The notes under the pieces were generated by a model. It saw nothing but the letters and a program-made list of their open reading frames with translations, searched no databases and was not told where the DNA came from. From Ilex aquifolium (Eukaryota > Streptophyta > Magnoliopsida > Aquifoliales > Aquifoliaceae): a DNA stretch of 64,000 bases. Where the stretch lies: assembly GCA_951799425.1 (NCBI GenBank), contig OX637391.1, forward strand, positions 19,764,551 to 19,828,550, in the 5' to 3' direction. Of this stretch, positions 23,910 through 35,108 are shown one piece after another (position 1 is the first letter of the stretch; each line of letters begins with the position of its first letter). Position numbers and translations under genes: made by a program.

Positions 23910-24790
23910 CCATGTGAAGTTTAGAGAGAAGTAACTAAGTAATGATTACTTTACCAAATTTGTTATACATATAATTGTATAAAGATTTCTCACTTCGTAC
24001 TTTATAAAATCAATGGTGTTGCATTATGTTTTAAGAAGAAAGGTTTTATAGTATTACCTTGAGATTTGATTTTGATGTGGTAAATTCTTTGATGTTGCAC
24101 TTATGTATTTCAAATGATAGTACGTAGTGTACTTTTAAAAATGCTTACTACTTATTGTTTACCTAGACTTATTGATCAATTATTTTATTACTTATTATTA
24201 TGATTGTGAACTATTGATATTTAAAACCATGTATATGCTTGAGAAAATGATTATCCTAGTGGGCGTGTGGTTGCTCACCCCTATCATTTAACATTTTCAG
24301 TTATGAACATATGTTGGTGGATTGCATAGTGGGAGTATCGAGACAGAAGATAGTTGTTATGACTTTTATATATTTAGTTAGAGTATGTAAAAAACAATGT
24401 ACGATGATGTATACTATTGAGGAATTGCAAGTAATTTATATCTTGGTTAATTTGAAAGAATATGTATAGATTGTGACCTTTTAAATGGTTTACTTAAAGA
24501 TTTTAGATATTTTGTATATTATGTTCATGACAAAGAATTTTAGATAATTAGATTATAACCCAGGTTTGTGAGGATTTTGTGGGCCTCCATTTGTTATCCT
24601 GATTTTGAACAATAATGATTTGTTTGTGGATGTCATGAGAAGGGATGTTTTAGGTTGATATGATGTGAATGACTTGGTAGGTATAGTTATTATGTTTAAT
24701 GCTCTCACAGATAATTCTCACCAATTATCTGGATGTCTGATTTTCAAAGGAAACTCTGCTAAAATTTTCTAAAAAAAAATTATTTATTTA
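23910..24790 (+). other. Gypsy LTR-like remnant
   Basis: Non-coding and AT-rich. GCTCACCCCTATCATTTAAC followed by ATTTTCAG near 24274-24300 parallels the segment inside the gypsy LTRs at 10660, 29815 and 58345. GCTCTCACAGAT near 24700 resembles GCTCTCATGATG near 10980. At 23903-23912 the TCTGATACCA is the reverse complement of a tRNA-Met primer site, which could belong to an inverted element. Boundaries cannot be placed. Confidence 0.35.
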
Positions 24791-25080
24791 AACTAAAGGA
24801 ATACTTTCATAGATGATTTTACAACAAATCGGCACTTTCTTTTGGAATAAATAATTCAGCAATTGGGGGATCCTCAAAGGCAACAAGAATGGACTCCTGT
24901 TCTTGAGCACTTACAGGAAGCTTATGCACTCTTTCCCAGAAGATTCTATTCCCTTGATTCTGTGAACCTTTTTAAACTAGTGTTGAGGGGGGATTCAAGA
25001 TCATGGGGTTTGGTCAGACGCCCCTTCTTTTGGAGTCATCTCTTCGTTGCCTCCAAAGCCTTTCCCTTAGTAGGAGCCAT

Positions 25081-25099
25081 GGGGGGGGGGGGGGGGGGG
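25081..25099 (+). repeat. 19-base G homopolymer
   Basis: An uninterrupted run of 19 G immediately after GGAGCCAT. It could form quadruplex structure and is also where assembly errors occur. It interrupts a decayed open frame (24863-25153) with no recognisable family. Confidence 0.9.
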
Positions 25100-25399
25100 A
25101 ATCTGTACAGAACAGCATCAGAATCAGAATTGAGAGAAAAGAGAAACAACTAAGTTTGAGCAAGTTCAACTCGAGGATTGAATCCGTACCTGGGAATTAC
25201 CTTGGACCTCGGGTGGGGAGTTATTGTCTATGGCAATAGAAGGAGGTGGAAGCTCCTTAAGCTCTGGAGGACCAAGTCTATGTCTCACTAGACTCTTTGG
25301 GGAGATGAGGTCCTTGATATGTCTTGTCTAACATTTATCAGCCTTGGCGACCCTGATCTTTTAGAGGGGTCAGCTCGGGATTAAATTCTGTCGAACAAA

Positions 25400-26574
25400 G
25401 CAAAAGCTAGTATCAGCAAAAGCCAAAGAAGAAAAGATTTACTTAAAAGAAAGAAAATTTTGCATAAGACCGACACTCATTTAGATTCCTGGGCTCTCCC
25501 CAATTTTTGGGGACACGAAGGATGTCAGAGGCATTGCTTGGGTTTATCTACGAAGCGTCGCCTGAAACATAGAAGAAATCCTATTTCCAAGTCTTGTGAG
25601 AAGACGGAGCACCGGTCATCAGTGAATGGGTATGGACACGTTTGGAGATATAGGAAAAGTCGTCTAATGGAGAACATTTGATGGTGAAGAAGTGAAGCAG
25701 CTCGAACATTGAAGGAGCATCCCCTAGGTCATCCTCCTTCCAAAAGACCAAGAAACCAACCAACGTCCCTTATAAATTGGGAGACAACCTTGCGAGATAA
25801 ATGTTGTAAAAACGAAGAACATTCTTCAAAAAAGGATGCATAGGAAACCTCAGACCCAACTCAAAGACGGAAACAAGATCGGTAGACATTACAGCGATCT
25901 ACCTTGGAGGGAAGATAAGCTTCAACGTCTACAAGGAATTGATAATGGTCAATTAGGGTTTGAAGTCAACGTTTGGAAATGCGGCTCATGATAAAAGTAG
26001 AGGAAGGACCTTGCAGTTCCTCAAGTCTCCCTACTGGCCTCGTTAGAGTGAGGAACACGGTGTGATTTTGAGACCCTCTTCTTAAGAGCATGCTTCCTCT
26101 TTCCTTGACCGAGGGACTCTTCCTCCGGTGTGTCCCTAAGAAGAATAGGAGACACCTCCTTATGAGGCAAACTCTCTCCCTGAGGAGGCTGAGGTAAAGG
26201 CTCCTTAGTCTCCTCTAAATCTACTACAATGACTCAGCACTAGGATCCTCATCTCCACAAGGTGGGGATTCAACCTCGGGATCACCACTCGCATCCCCAA
26301 GCATGCGAGCAATAGAGGACCCAGTAGCCTCAGAAGAAACCTCAGACATGGGTGAAAGTGAGAACTCTAAATAGCCTAATTCTTGGGGAATTTGGGATAT
26401 GTGGAAAGTGCAATCCTCAATCGAATGATGGTCTAGGCACCAACGACCTAGCAAGAAAACCCTAGCCATACTCCAAGGATCTAGAAAGAAGGGTGTCGCC
26501 ACCAATGATCTCCCTAAACCCCTAAAGTAGCAAAAACAAAGGACTATGAAATGGAGTCCTTGGAACCACCACAT
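25400..26574 (-). pseudogene. Antisense ORF of a Tat-like retroelement (PF04195-like), decayed
   Basis: On the minus strand, between about 26050 and 25560, the translation gives DVEAYLPSRVDRCNVYRSCF, a stretch resembling 'FPMHPFFEEVL' with stops, and VGFLVFWKEDDLGDAPSMF, FELLHFFTIKCSP and HSLMTGAPSSHKTW. This is the pattern of the 'putative gypsy type transposon' domain. 26574-26224 encodes an upstream, Ser/Glu-rich piece (SPMSEVSSEATGSS). Several stops and shifts break it. A plus-strand polypurine tract and LTR follow at 27137-27821, so the ORF is antisense to the element, a layout reported for the Tat lineage. Function is unknown. Confidence 0.5.
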
Positions 26575-27136
26575 GGGACCAAAATGATCCAGAGTTGGTA
26601 TAAAATCAAAGAGGAAAAGGAGAAAAAAAATGTACCTAGTAAACGAGGATATAGAATCAAGGCATGAGCAAGAGGAAAATCATTAAAAGAATCTTCTAGG
26701 CTAGCTCGAACCACTGATTAAATCCTTCTCACGGCTTACATAAATACTCAAGGAACTTTAAAACCCACGCAGATTTAGGAATTCTAAAGAAGGAATTTAG
26801 AGAAGGAAGGCTCGATAAAACTAAGGAATTGGTAAAGCGAAATGTTTGATTTGGGGAAAGTTTAAACAGAGGAAGTTTTGGCTATTTTCTCTCTCCAATA
26901 GAATTTAATGTGCATGCGCACTGCTCCACATGGCATGACTCTATTGGTTTGTCCCAAAAAACCAGGTGTTGCCTGCTTCCCATGCTCGCACAAACACTTA
27001 GTCCTCGTGCAATTGTCTTATCACGTCCTCTCAACAAATTCAGACATCCACAACTACTTTTAGAGTGGGGGCAACACCACAGCCATACTCGAAGCATAGT
27101 CTCAATCTATGACTAGGATAGGCAGTTCGAGCTCGA

Positions 27137-27150
27137 GACTAGGGGGCAAA
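27137..27150 (+). other. Polypurine tract of the Tat-like element
   Basis: GACTAGGGGGCAAA directly precedes TGATGGTACC, the LTR start; this block is typical of Tat/Ogre-type gypsy elements. Confidence 0.6.
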
Positions 27151-27821
27151 TGATGGTACCAAGAAAATGGCACCATTAAATAATGGAAGTTTAGTCAAAG
27201 TAATTGGACTACCTTGAAGCTATATGGTGAAGGCCACCTGAGATGGAAAGCCCAGGTTGGTCTATAACGATCTCAAGGAGAATAGTTCAGGTCGCCCCAT
27301 AGAAATTCGAAAGATGATTGATGTTACGAGGTCGAGACAACTAGCCGAGTCGATCCCTTTATGAACGAGCTAACCTCGATAGGAGAGCTAACCCCGAAGT
27401 GTACTCTGCAAATAGCGGACTCTGTCAGAGGCATACGAAATTGTCATATCTCCAAGCTTGAAGATAAGTCATCATGTCACCACAACATATTCTAGAAAGT
27501 CATGTCAAATGGCCCAAAATATTCCCTCAACAAAATCCTAACAAATTAAGGGACCACTCGATGGTGACATCACCATCGCATATATATACAAAAACCCTTA
27601 CTCAAGTGAGGGAGAGAGAGAAGAAAAAAAAAACTCTGTAATTTGACCCTTCTTCTTCAAGAAATATATAGAATCTCCAGAAGCAAGAAACTTCATTAGA
27701 GTGGACTAGCCATAGTCTATAGCTAGTGAACCACTTTACTTCCTATGCAATTTGATATCCCCAGCTCGTCAATTCTTCTTGTTTCATTAGCAAATCAATC
27801 AAGGGTTTCCAGGCTCCATCA
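27151..27821 (+). mobile_element. Tat-like LTR
   Basis: Begins TGATGGTACC after the polypurine tract and is placed to end at GGCTCCATCA (27821), giving TGATGG/CCATCA inverted ends and 671 bp. A TATA run (27581-27588) followed by a CT-rich leader fits U3-R-U5 order. The right end rests on the inverted termini only; no target duplication was checked because the 5' copy is absent. Confidence 0.55.
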
Positions 27822-28131
27822 TGAATCAATCACTCATATTCACACACTCACCAGAACGAATCTGCTAAGCTTGAGCTCCTTAGTTGAAGCACCAGAACTC
27901 AAGGATATATTAATCCTGGCTCTTCTGTGCCTTCTCAGTGGACTGCTTTCCTAACGGGTGCCGTTAAGATCAATTTCCATGGGGCCACTTTTAGGTCGAT
28001 TAAGCTACAGGAATTTGTGTGGTGGTTCGTGACTGGAGAGGGAATTTTCTTGCTGGTTTAAGTCGATTGGTTAAGAGTTCCTTAAGTGTTAAATATGTGG
28101 AGGCTTTGGCTGCTTTTAGAACCATGAAGTT

Positions 28132-30746
28132 TGTAAAACCCGAGAAAATTTAAACCTTTGTGAAAAAGGGCAAAACGGTAAATTGCCACTACGGTACAGG
28201 TTGTAAACCTGAATTTTTCTAGAACTCGGATGACGAAACGGACCTCACCGTTGGATTCGTCTCGCGAAATCTAGTTACCACGTCAAATTTCGTTGAATTC
28301 CGAGATAGTCGGATTTTTCGCGTTTTACGAGACGAACGGGCCCCGGGTGACCCTGTACACGAAATTTTTATAAAGTTTCCAAGTTTGGGGAAATATTAGA
28401 CACAAGTTAAAATAAAAATAATTCGAACTCGATCCGGAGCGAAATTTAATCGTTTCGGGATTAAAACGGACCCGAAATTAAATAGGACGTGTGGCGAATT
28501 GTGGGCCAAGTATTCTAAAATATAAATAGGGGGAAAAATTAGATTTTTCCCCATTGTTCAGCCGGTTTCAGCCGATAGAGAGAAAGAGGGAGAAAAGAGA
28601 GAAAACTCACCTTCTCTCTACGATCTACGGTGCTACGGACCTCGAATCCACGCAAGCCAAGAATTAAAGTCGCTCTACTCATCGAGGGCTACGCGGCTAT
28701 ACCAAAAAGTGCAAGTTTTACCGAAGATCAAGGTACGGGATTTTCGAGAAGTGAGGGTTTTTGCTTGAATCGGGTCTTGGAACTTCCCTTGGTCGTTCCT
28801 CACGCTTCAAGAGGTAGGGTTTCTTCCTACTAAGGTTTATTCCAAGCCTATAATGTTTTTATGGAATGGGTAGGATGATAGCCTATGTATCTCTTGCCTA
28901 TTGTTGTGAAATTGGGTGAATTGGGTATTGAAATGGGTAAAGGAAATCCTAGCTTGGATAGATATTTAGAAGTTACTAAATGTGATTTCTATGATTGGAT
29001 ATGTGAAATGAACCCAATGTGAATTCATGTGTTATGTGAAATTGTGGGCATGTTATGTGTTTATATATATGCCTTGAAATTTTAGTATGTTGATAACATG
29101 TTTGAAATTTGTATTATGGGAATTATATGTTGTTGATATGATTTTGCCATGGAATATGAGAAATGTGTTGAGAATGTTCATATGTCACTCATACCATATC
29201 GAACATTGTATTAGTGTTGCAATGGAGCACCACATTGCATATGCACGGGAACATCGCATTTTAGGAGGTGTGTGTGCATGGTTGTTTGTCTTCACCACGC
29301 ATGGTGGATGACGAGTGAGCTCGGGTAATATGGGTCGATGACCTAGTCGAGTAGCATGGTTTATATGTTGATAGGGTTGGGGTAGCAAGAAGGGCTAGAA
29401 AATCCCTCGGGTGAGAGACCCGGTGATTGGATACGCACTCCGTTGGTATAAGAGCCCATAAAGTGTGTCGGTGTACGCGGAACCGTTGGTGGAAGTCCAT
29501 GAATTCCGTGTAGGTTGGGTGACCTTTGGTGTGAGTCCATGAACATCCACCCCTACAAAGACCCTAGAATGAAATGTCATTTGATGTGGAACATAAATGA
29601 CGGATTGGTACACATTGGCACTTGCATGTGTAGAGGAGCCGGGAAGGGCTCGGTTGATGTGCATGAGTGAGTCTCACCTCATTTCATAGCATGGCATTAC
29701 ATGTTTCAACATGGAATATATTCTTGTTGTGGATTGTTGATTGATAGCATGTGACATTTCGTAGGCATTTAGGTTGGGGAGTAGCCTCTTTAGGAGATAT
29801 CCTATTGAGCGTGGCTCACCCTTTATGGGAAAAACATTTCAGGTGTGGGTTTTGCACCGGCGGATGGCTCATTTGGAGAACATCAAGCATGAAGGGGGCC
29901 GGCTTGTGGCCTTAGTTTGAGTTTTGTAAAATCTTTAACAAAATTCCATTTTGATGTATATATATTATGGAATGAATTGTGATAGAGCTTGTATGGGTTG
30001 TGTATTATATGGAAAATCTCATTAAACATGTATTGGATGAGTTTGGAGTGTATGGGGTAGCTTTAAGGATGGTTTGGAGGGGAAAGAAATCCATTTTTTG
30101 CTCACAGTCTGAAAACCTACCGGAAGGTGTATGTCGGCCTTCCGGAAGGTTTTGCTAAAAAAAACCCAGCTTGCCTTGTTCACAGCTAATACCTTCCGGA
30201 AGGTTTTGCCCACTGGAATGAACCTTCCGGAAGATTTTAGCTACTGGAGTAAAACCTACCGGAAGGGCTTGTCTACTGGAATGGACCTTCCGGAAGGTTT
30301 TGCCTTGGGTTTCTTTTTGACTGCCAAATTCTTCCGGAAGGTTTTGTTTTCTGGAATGAACCTTCCGGAAGGTTTTGGCTACTGGAATGAACCTTCCGGA
30401 AGGTTTTTGCTACTGATGTAGACATTCCGGAAGTTCTTGCAATTGATTTTTTTCATTTAACTGTTCTTTCAGCGACCTTCCGGTAGGTGTATGTCGACCT
30501 TCCGGAAGGTTTTTCCAAAAATCTGAAATTTTCAAAATGCTTAGCCGTGCTCTTGGGCTTTGTTTTCTTTGGTTCCTATGACATAAATGGACATAAATTG
30601 AGGTATAATTGACCTTGTGGATGGTAAATCCGGTTAAAAGTATGTGAATGACGTGGTGTCGGGTTATACGACTATCACGAGTATTTCCGCGGGTTGACGG
30701 ATGGTCAACAGTTAATAAAGGACACCCGAAAATTTGGGGTGTCACA
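28132..30746 (+). mobile_element. Solo gypsy LTR with exact 5-bp TSD
   Basis: 2615 bp, TGTAAAACCC to GGGGTGTCACA, flanked by AAGTT at 28127-28131 and 30747-30751. It is homologous along its length to the 5' LTR at 54902-58804 and the 3' LTR at 63304 (shared CTCGGATGACGAAA, CCGTTGGATTCGTCTCG, TATAAATAGGGG and GGGGAGTAGCCTCTTTAGG). TATA box at 28521-28528. Unlike those copies it contains the CTTCCGGAAGG array (30114-30510). A single LTR with intact duplication shows loss of the internal region by LTR-LTR recombination. ORFs inside, such as 28630-28833 and 30131-30421, are not genes. Confidence 0.93.
30114..30510. repeat. CTTCCGGAAGG palindrome array (in solo LTR)
   Basis: Twelve CCGG cores in about 400 bp, mostly within the perfect 14-bp palindrome ACCTTCCGGAAGGT. 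Several spacers read TTTTGGCTACTGGAATGA. The spacer core GCTACTGGA is shared with ACCGGTAG array copies A and B. The array lies in the 3' half of the LTR, about 240 bp before its end. The related LTR at 54.9-58.8 kb lacks it. Confidence 0.92.
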
Positions 30747-31032
30747 AAGTTGGTTGTTGAACTGGGATATGACTGAATTTGTTTAGAAGGTGATTCGAGA
30801 GGTGTTGTTGCTGTTATTGAAAGGAAGGATTTGAACTTATCAAGTTTTGGTATCTTTTTCGAACAAATTCAACGATATGTTACGAATGTGATGGATTTCT
30901 CTATTCTCTTGGGTTAGACGCTCTACTAATAATCCTCATCATGCTATACAGTGTAATAGCTCTATCTTTTGGAGGGAGGAGTGCCTAGACTTTTTGTCCT
31001 CCAACCTCCCTGATATTATATTAGTTATGTGA

Positions 31033-31378
31033 TTCAATAAAATGTTGTCGTTTTATATTAGAAAAAATATTTTTGTTGAGGCTGAGTGGGAGAGTGATAG
31101 AGACTGAAGGACAAAACAGAGGGAGAGAAAGAGAGAATATGGAAGAGGCCGTGTTGCCGTGGTGATGGACGGATTTTATATAAGGAAAAATAAATTTATA
31201 TATAGAATAGATTTTATTTTTTGTTTTCTACTTTGTTAAAAATAAAATAGTCAAATATATTTTTTGTTAACAAAAATTTAAAATTAAACATAAAATAAAA
31301 ACAAATTTTTTTTTTGGAAAAGCAAAACGTCACCAAAACACAATGGCACAATCTCATCATTTTTCGTTTTTAAATATA
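31033..31378. other. Intergenic stretch between RNase H pseudogene and MITE
   Basis: AT-rich, with a GA-rich patch near 31090-31150. No open frame or element end was recognised. It may include distal promoter sequence of the RCE1 gene. Confidence 0.4.
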
Positions 31379-31924
31379 GGGTTAATTAAACTAAAAATCT
31401 CTAAAATATAGAGTTTGTCTCATTTTAGTTCATAATATTTTAATTATATCATTTTGATCCCTGAAGTATTAAATATATTTTTATGTGACCTTTCAAGCAG
31501 ACAACATCCAGATTGTTAACAATTTTTTATCATAAACTTGTCACGTGATATCTAAATATAAGCAAAACAATAATTTGGATAACTCTTGACCAAATTTCTA
31601 TCCAAATTTTGGTCAAAGAACTACCCAAATTACACCATTTTAATCATGAACTATCCAAATTTCGATCAAAAACTATTCATATTATATATTTTTGGTTAAG
31701 AGCTACACAAATTTTGATCAAGAGTTAGTCAAATTATTTTTTACTCATATTTAAGTATTACATAACAAGTTTATGATAAAAAATCGTTAGCAATTTAGAT
31801 ATTTGTTTGAGGCATTACATAAAAATATATTCAATACGTCAGGGATTAAAATAATGTAATTGAAATATTATGGATCAAAATAAGACAAATATCATACTTT
31901 AAGGACCGCCAGTAAAATTAACCC
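31379..31924. mobile_element. Mutator-type MITE with exact 9-bp TSD near the RCE1 promoter
   Basis: 546 bp from GGGTTAATT to AATTAACCC, flanked by TTAAATATA at 31370-31378 and 31925-31933. The two halves are imperfect inverted repeats of more than 200 bp (for example CATAAACTTGTCACGTGATA against TATTACATAACAAGTTTATG), so a transcript would fold into one long hairpin. Non-coding. Nine-bp duplication plus long TIRs points to a MULE-derived MITE. It ends about 120 bp before the likely TATA element of RCE1. Confidence 0.92.
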
Positions 31925-32045
31925 TTAAATATACATCCCGAAAAAATTAGACCTTTTTCGTCACGTGAAAAGCGTTAGACCTTGGAGAGAGTTTTTCGGT
32001 TCACTAGGCGAAGTCGGTCCACCTATTCTTTTGGCGTCCCCTAGC

Positions 32046-32054
32046 TTTAAATAC
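32046..32054 (+). promoter_or_regulatory. Probable RCE1 TATA element
   Basis: TTTAAATAC lies upstream of a T/C-rich stretch (32080-32200) that looks like a plant 5' leader. The coding ATG is at 33465 and is directly preceded by a splice acceptor (CCTTGTAG, ending 33459), so the leader is split by an intron. Its donor may be GAAGAG/GTATTC at 32209-32210, which is uncertain. Confidence 0.4.
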
Positions 32055-33167
32055 CTCGACTCAAATTTATTTCTATGACTGTCACACGCTTCTCTTGATT
32101 CTGCGTTTTCTGTTATCCTAGGATTTTCTTCAGACTGGTTAGCATCAAATCTTTTCTTCAATCCCTTTCCTGCTAATACTTCTTTTTTTGCTTTTTTTTT
32201 ATTGAAGAGGTATTCTTTATTTCTAATCATCGGTATATCCAGTCGTGATGTTAGTTTTTAATTTGTATTTGTCATCAATCAAGAGCATATAAAAAATTAT
32301 TCGTATCTATTTTTGCCTTCCTTTTGGGATTCTTTTATATATCTTCTGTTTAGTTTAAGATGTGCATGCTATTGGCAATTCTACATTATAGGATCACCCA
32401 ATTGGCTTCATCCTAGTAAGGCTTAACTCGACAAGAGGCTATGAATTATAGAATTGATTCATGAACTCCAATTGTCTAGAGGGGCTGGTAGTATTTAATG
32501 TAGAATGAGCTTAGAGACATGGTTTTATAATAATATGAAGAGCAAGAAGAAAGGCTGTGTTGAAGGGATGCGGTGAAATTTGTGTTCTTTAGAAGAAAAA
32601 AAATTGCTTTGAAGATGATTTCCCCTACCTCTCCCCTCTTTCCACCAATTTAGTTATCCTTGGTGAATGAAGAGACCATGTTTCTCATAAAGATGACTGA
32701 GGAGCTTTAGTTAGACACAACTAGTTTAGTTCCTAGTTGAACTTGTGGTTGCCTGGATGAGCACTAAGAACGTTAAAAGGCAGGAGAGAACCTCTGCCTC
32801 ATGAAGTGAATCCCAACACATGGAATAAAGGCTATGGATAATTGAAAATAATCGGAACGGATAGGTGATAATTTCCTTCTTTTGTAACAAGTATTCTTGG
32901 TTTTGTAGCAGAGCAGTGTCTGTATATTCTCAATTCTCTGCAGCCTTTTTTTTTTTTTATACCATGTGGTCCTATATATGGTTTGAACCTAAGCATGAAG
33001 AAATGCAACAGACAAGTCCATTATAGGAATTGATTAACCAGAGGATCAGCCTCTCTGCGTTCATGGTTAAGATTGCCTACATACGCAGTGGAGGGAAACT
33101 CTTAACCTGCGCTGCCTTTTGATTAACATGACGATGAAGTTGCTTAGATGTATATGATTTTGATTAG

Positions 33168-33272
33168 GAGCAATGCTATAGGGACCTAATCAAGGACCTA
33201 ATTCAATGCAGCCATTCCAATCTAATGGTTAGATTGAATTAGGTCCCCAAATTAGGTCTAAATAACATTTCC
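33168..33272. mobile_element. Small MULE-derived MITE in the RCE1 5' leader (probable intron)
   Basis: 105 bp flanked by the 9-bp duplication TTTGATTAG (33159-33167 and 33273-33281). The left end GAGCAATGCTATAGGGACCT matches the MULE terminus at 13981 (GAGTAATGCTATTGGGACTT). The right end is its imperfect inverse, and GACCTAATTC blocks are mirrored around the centre. It looks like a deletion derivative of the same MULE group. If the leader intron is as proposed, the insertion is transcribed and spliced out. Confidence 0.88.
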
Positions 33273-33464
33273 TTTGATTAGTTATTCATTCTGAATCCTG
33301 TCTTGCTATCAGCAATCTCAGGAATGTATTCCTGTACCTAATCAAATTTCACTATTGTTGTTGCATACAATCTTATTCAAGACTTCTGTAATATTTGCTT
33401 TGGAGTGTTTTTTTTCCTTCTTACTATTCTTTTTGGTAATAGTAATATTTTCCTTGTAGGAATC

Positions 33465-35090
33465 ATGATTAAACTGTTTAAAGTCAAGGAGAAGCAAAGA
33501 GAAGTTTCTGAAAATGCCAATGGGAGGGGCTCCATTAAGAACCAGACTGCTGGGGAATTGCGTCTTCACAAAGGTTTTTCTGTGTATATCTATTTCAAGT
33601 AGTTATGCATGGACAACAAATATAATTTGTTAATTATATGTATACACTGTTGCCTCTCACTCTTGGACGCAAGTCTCTTGCTGAGAGAAAGTGTAACCCT
33701 ATGTTCGGCATGTGGTGATAACTTTTAGAAGAGCATACCACCAGTGTCAGCTAGGTATCAGAGATGGTATTCTGAAATACATACAACATTAACCCTTGGT
33801 GAATGATATAGAATACTTTGTATCAAAGTGACTGCACTTTGTAAAAGGCATGTCCCTATGTGTTGGACATGTTCAAATAGCAATGCAGTCAGTTGCATGT
33901 CAGATACCGACATTTTGCTTATCGCAGTCACTGTTGTCCATTACCAATTTGATAGTTGATTTAGGGTACCCTTTCGATAGAGTTTCCAAATGTCTTGCCC
34001 ATTGGAGTGACAGTAGGAGAGGTAATAAAACCCCCAACTTCCCTTACAAGACCAATAAGCAGGAAAGGATGCATTATTTTGTGGAACCATCTTTGCCCTA
34101 TAAAAGAGTCAGAGAACAATGTGTAATCATTGATAAATTATTGCTGTATTACAATGTCATTTTTTCATGCCCTTCCATTTACTATCTAAATAGTTATTTC
34201 AGATTTCAGAGAAGAATGATAGACATACTTTTTGGCTGTTTTAGAGGAGATATTGCTAAGTATCTGGTTATCTTGGACAACTTGCCATCCTGAGATTAGT
34301 TAGTCATATTCCCTGCTCTTGTCTAATTGTGGAAACCAGAATCCTGCCTTGATCTATCTGATTTTTCCAATATAGTTGCTGCAATATACTCTTTTAAATT
34401 TTACAATTTTTTATTTTTATTTTTTCACATTTGAGTTACAGATGCCTGATTGGATGTTTTACCTTTTGTAGACATCAGCGAGCTGAACCTACCCAAATCC
34501 TGTACCATAGCATTTCGAAATGGCAAGGATGATCTGATGAACTTTGAGGTGTCCATTCGACCTGACGAAGGATTCTACAGGGGAGGCAAATTTTTATTTT
34601 CCTTCCAAGTTTCCCCTATCTATCCACATGAAGCACCAAAGGTCAAGTGCAAGACCAAGGTAGATCTTAAATTCTTGCTTGTTAGAGCCTGTGTAGCTTT
34701 GTCAATGGTTGTAGTTTCATTTTTTTTATGCTGGTTAGTTTGTGGTGAGATGGTCTTTCATCTTTGTTGACATAACACAGGTTTATCATCCTAATATTGA
34801 CTTGGAAGGGAATGTCTGCCTCAACATATTACGAGAAGATTGGAAACCCGTCCTCAACATAAATACAATTGTTTATGGATTGTACCATCTTTTTACGGTA
34901 TTGTTGCATTCATCATCACTAGTACCACATGATTTTTTTGTGCATTTTTACACTATGATATCTGCAACTCTTTTCATCACTTGTGCAGGAACCAAATCAT
35001 GAGGATCCTCTCAATCATGATGCAGCTGCAGTGTTAAGGGATGACCCGAAGAGATTTCAATACAATGTGAGAAAAGCTATGGCCGATTGA
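33465..35090 (+). CDS. RCE1: NEDD8/RUB-conjugating enzyme E2 (UBC12/RCE1-type), C-terminally shortened
   Basis: Exons 33465-33573, 34472-34659, 34781-34897 and 34989-35090 join in frame (GT-AG introns) to 171 aa. The N-terminus [13 protein letters not shown] is the family's signature extension that docks on the NEDD8 E1 and on DCN1. The E2 core has the HPN motif ([10 protein letters not shown]) and the catalytic Cys in [14 protein letters not shown]. The enzyme takes NEDD8/RUB from the E1 by thioester and passes it to cullins, activating SCF-type ligases, in cytosol and nucleus. The usual protein is about 184 aa. Here TGA (35088-35090) replaces a codon where Gly-Gly-Tyr is expected (RKAMAD-stop-YAGQTY), removing about the last 12 residues. 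An LTR-like insertion interrupts the former C-terminal codons at 35109. The core is intact, so partial function is possible, but it may be a young pseudogene. The first coding intron is about 0.9 kb. The MFS gene lies convergent downstream. Confidence 0.9.
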
Positions 35091-35108
35091 TATGCTGGGC
35101 AGACATAC

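Larger units (their letters stand above)
27894..31032 (+). pseudogene. RNase H-like (RVT_3) domain pseudogene split by a solo LTR
   Basis: Left part, 27894-28131: QWTAFLTGAVKINFHGATF, then after a frameshift ATGICVVVRDWRGNFLAGLS and VEALAAFRTMK. Right part, from 30747 (first copy of the AAGTT duplication): LVVELGYD-stop-ICLEGDSRGVV and, after a one-base shift, WVRRSTNNPHHAIQ and FWREECLDFLSSNLPDIIL, ending at TGA 31030-31032 with AATAAA 6 bp later. The order KINFDGA-like, GVVVRD, EALA and LEGDS is the plant RNase H-like fold found at the C-terminus of LINE polyproteins and in short host-like ORFs. The expected catalytic Asp of INFDGA is His here. Upstream reverse transcriptase was not found, so it is a fragment or a stand-alone RNase H pseudogene. 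Confidence 0.8.

Noticed and set aside
30131..30421. 96-aa ORF with repeating FRKVL/LPEGF
   Set aside because: It is only the translation of the CTTCCGGAAGG array inside a solo LTR.
34450..34471. Alternative start (MDVLPFV...) for RCE1 in the intron before exon 2
   Set aside because: The frame crosses a splice acceptor; exon 1 at 33465 supplies the conserved N-terminus in phase.
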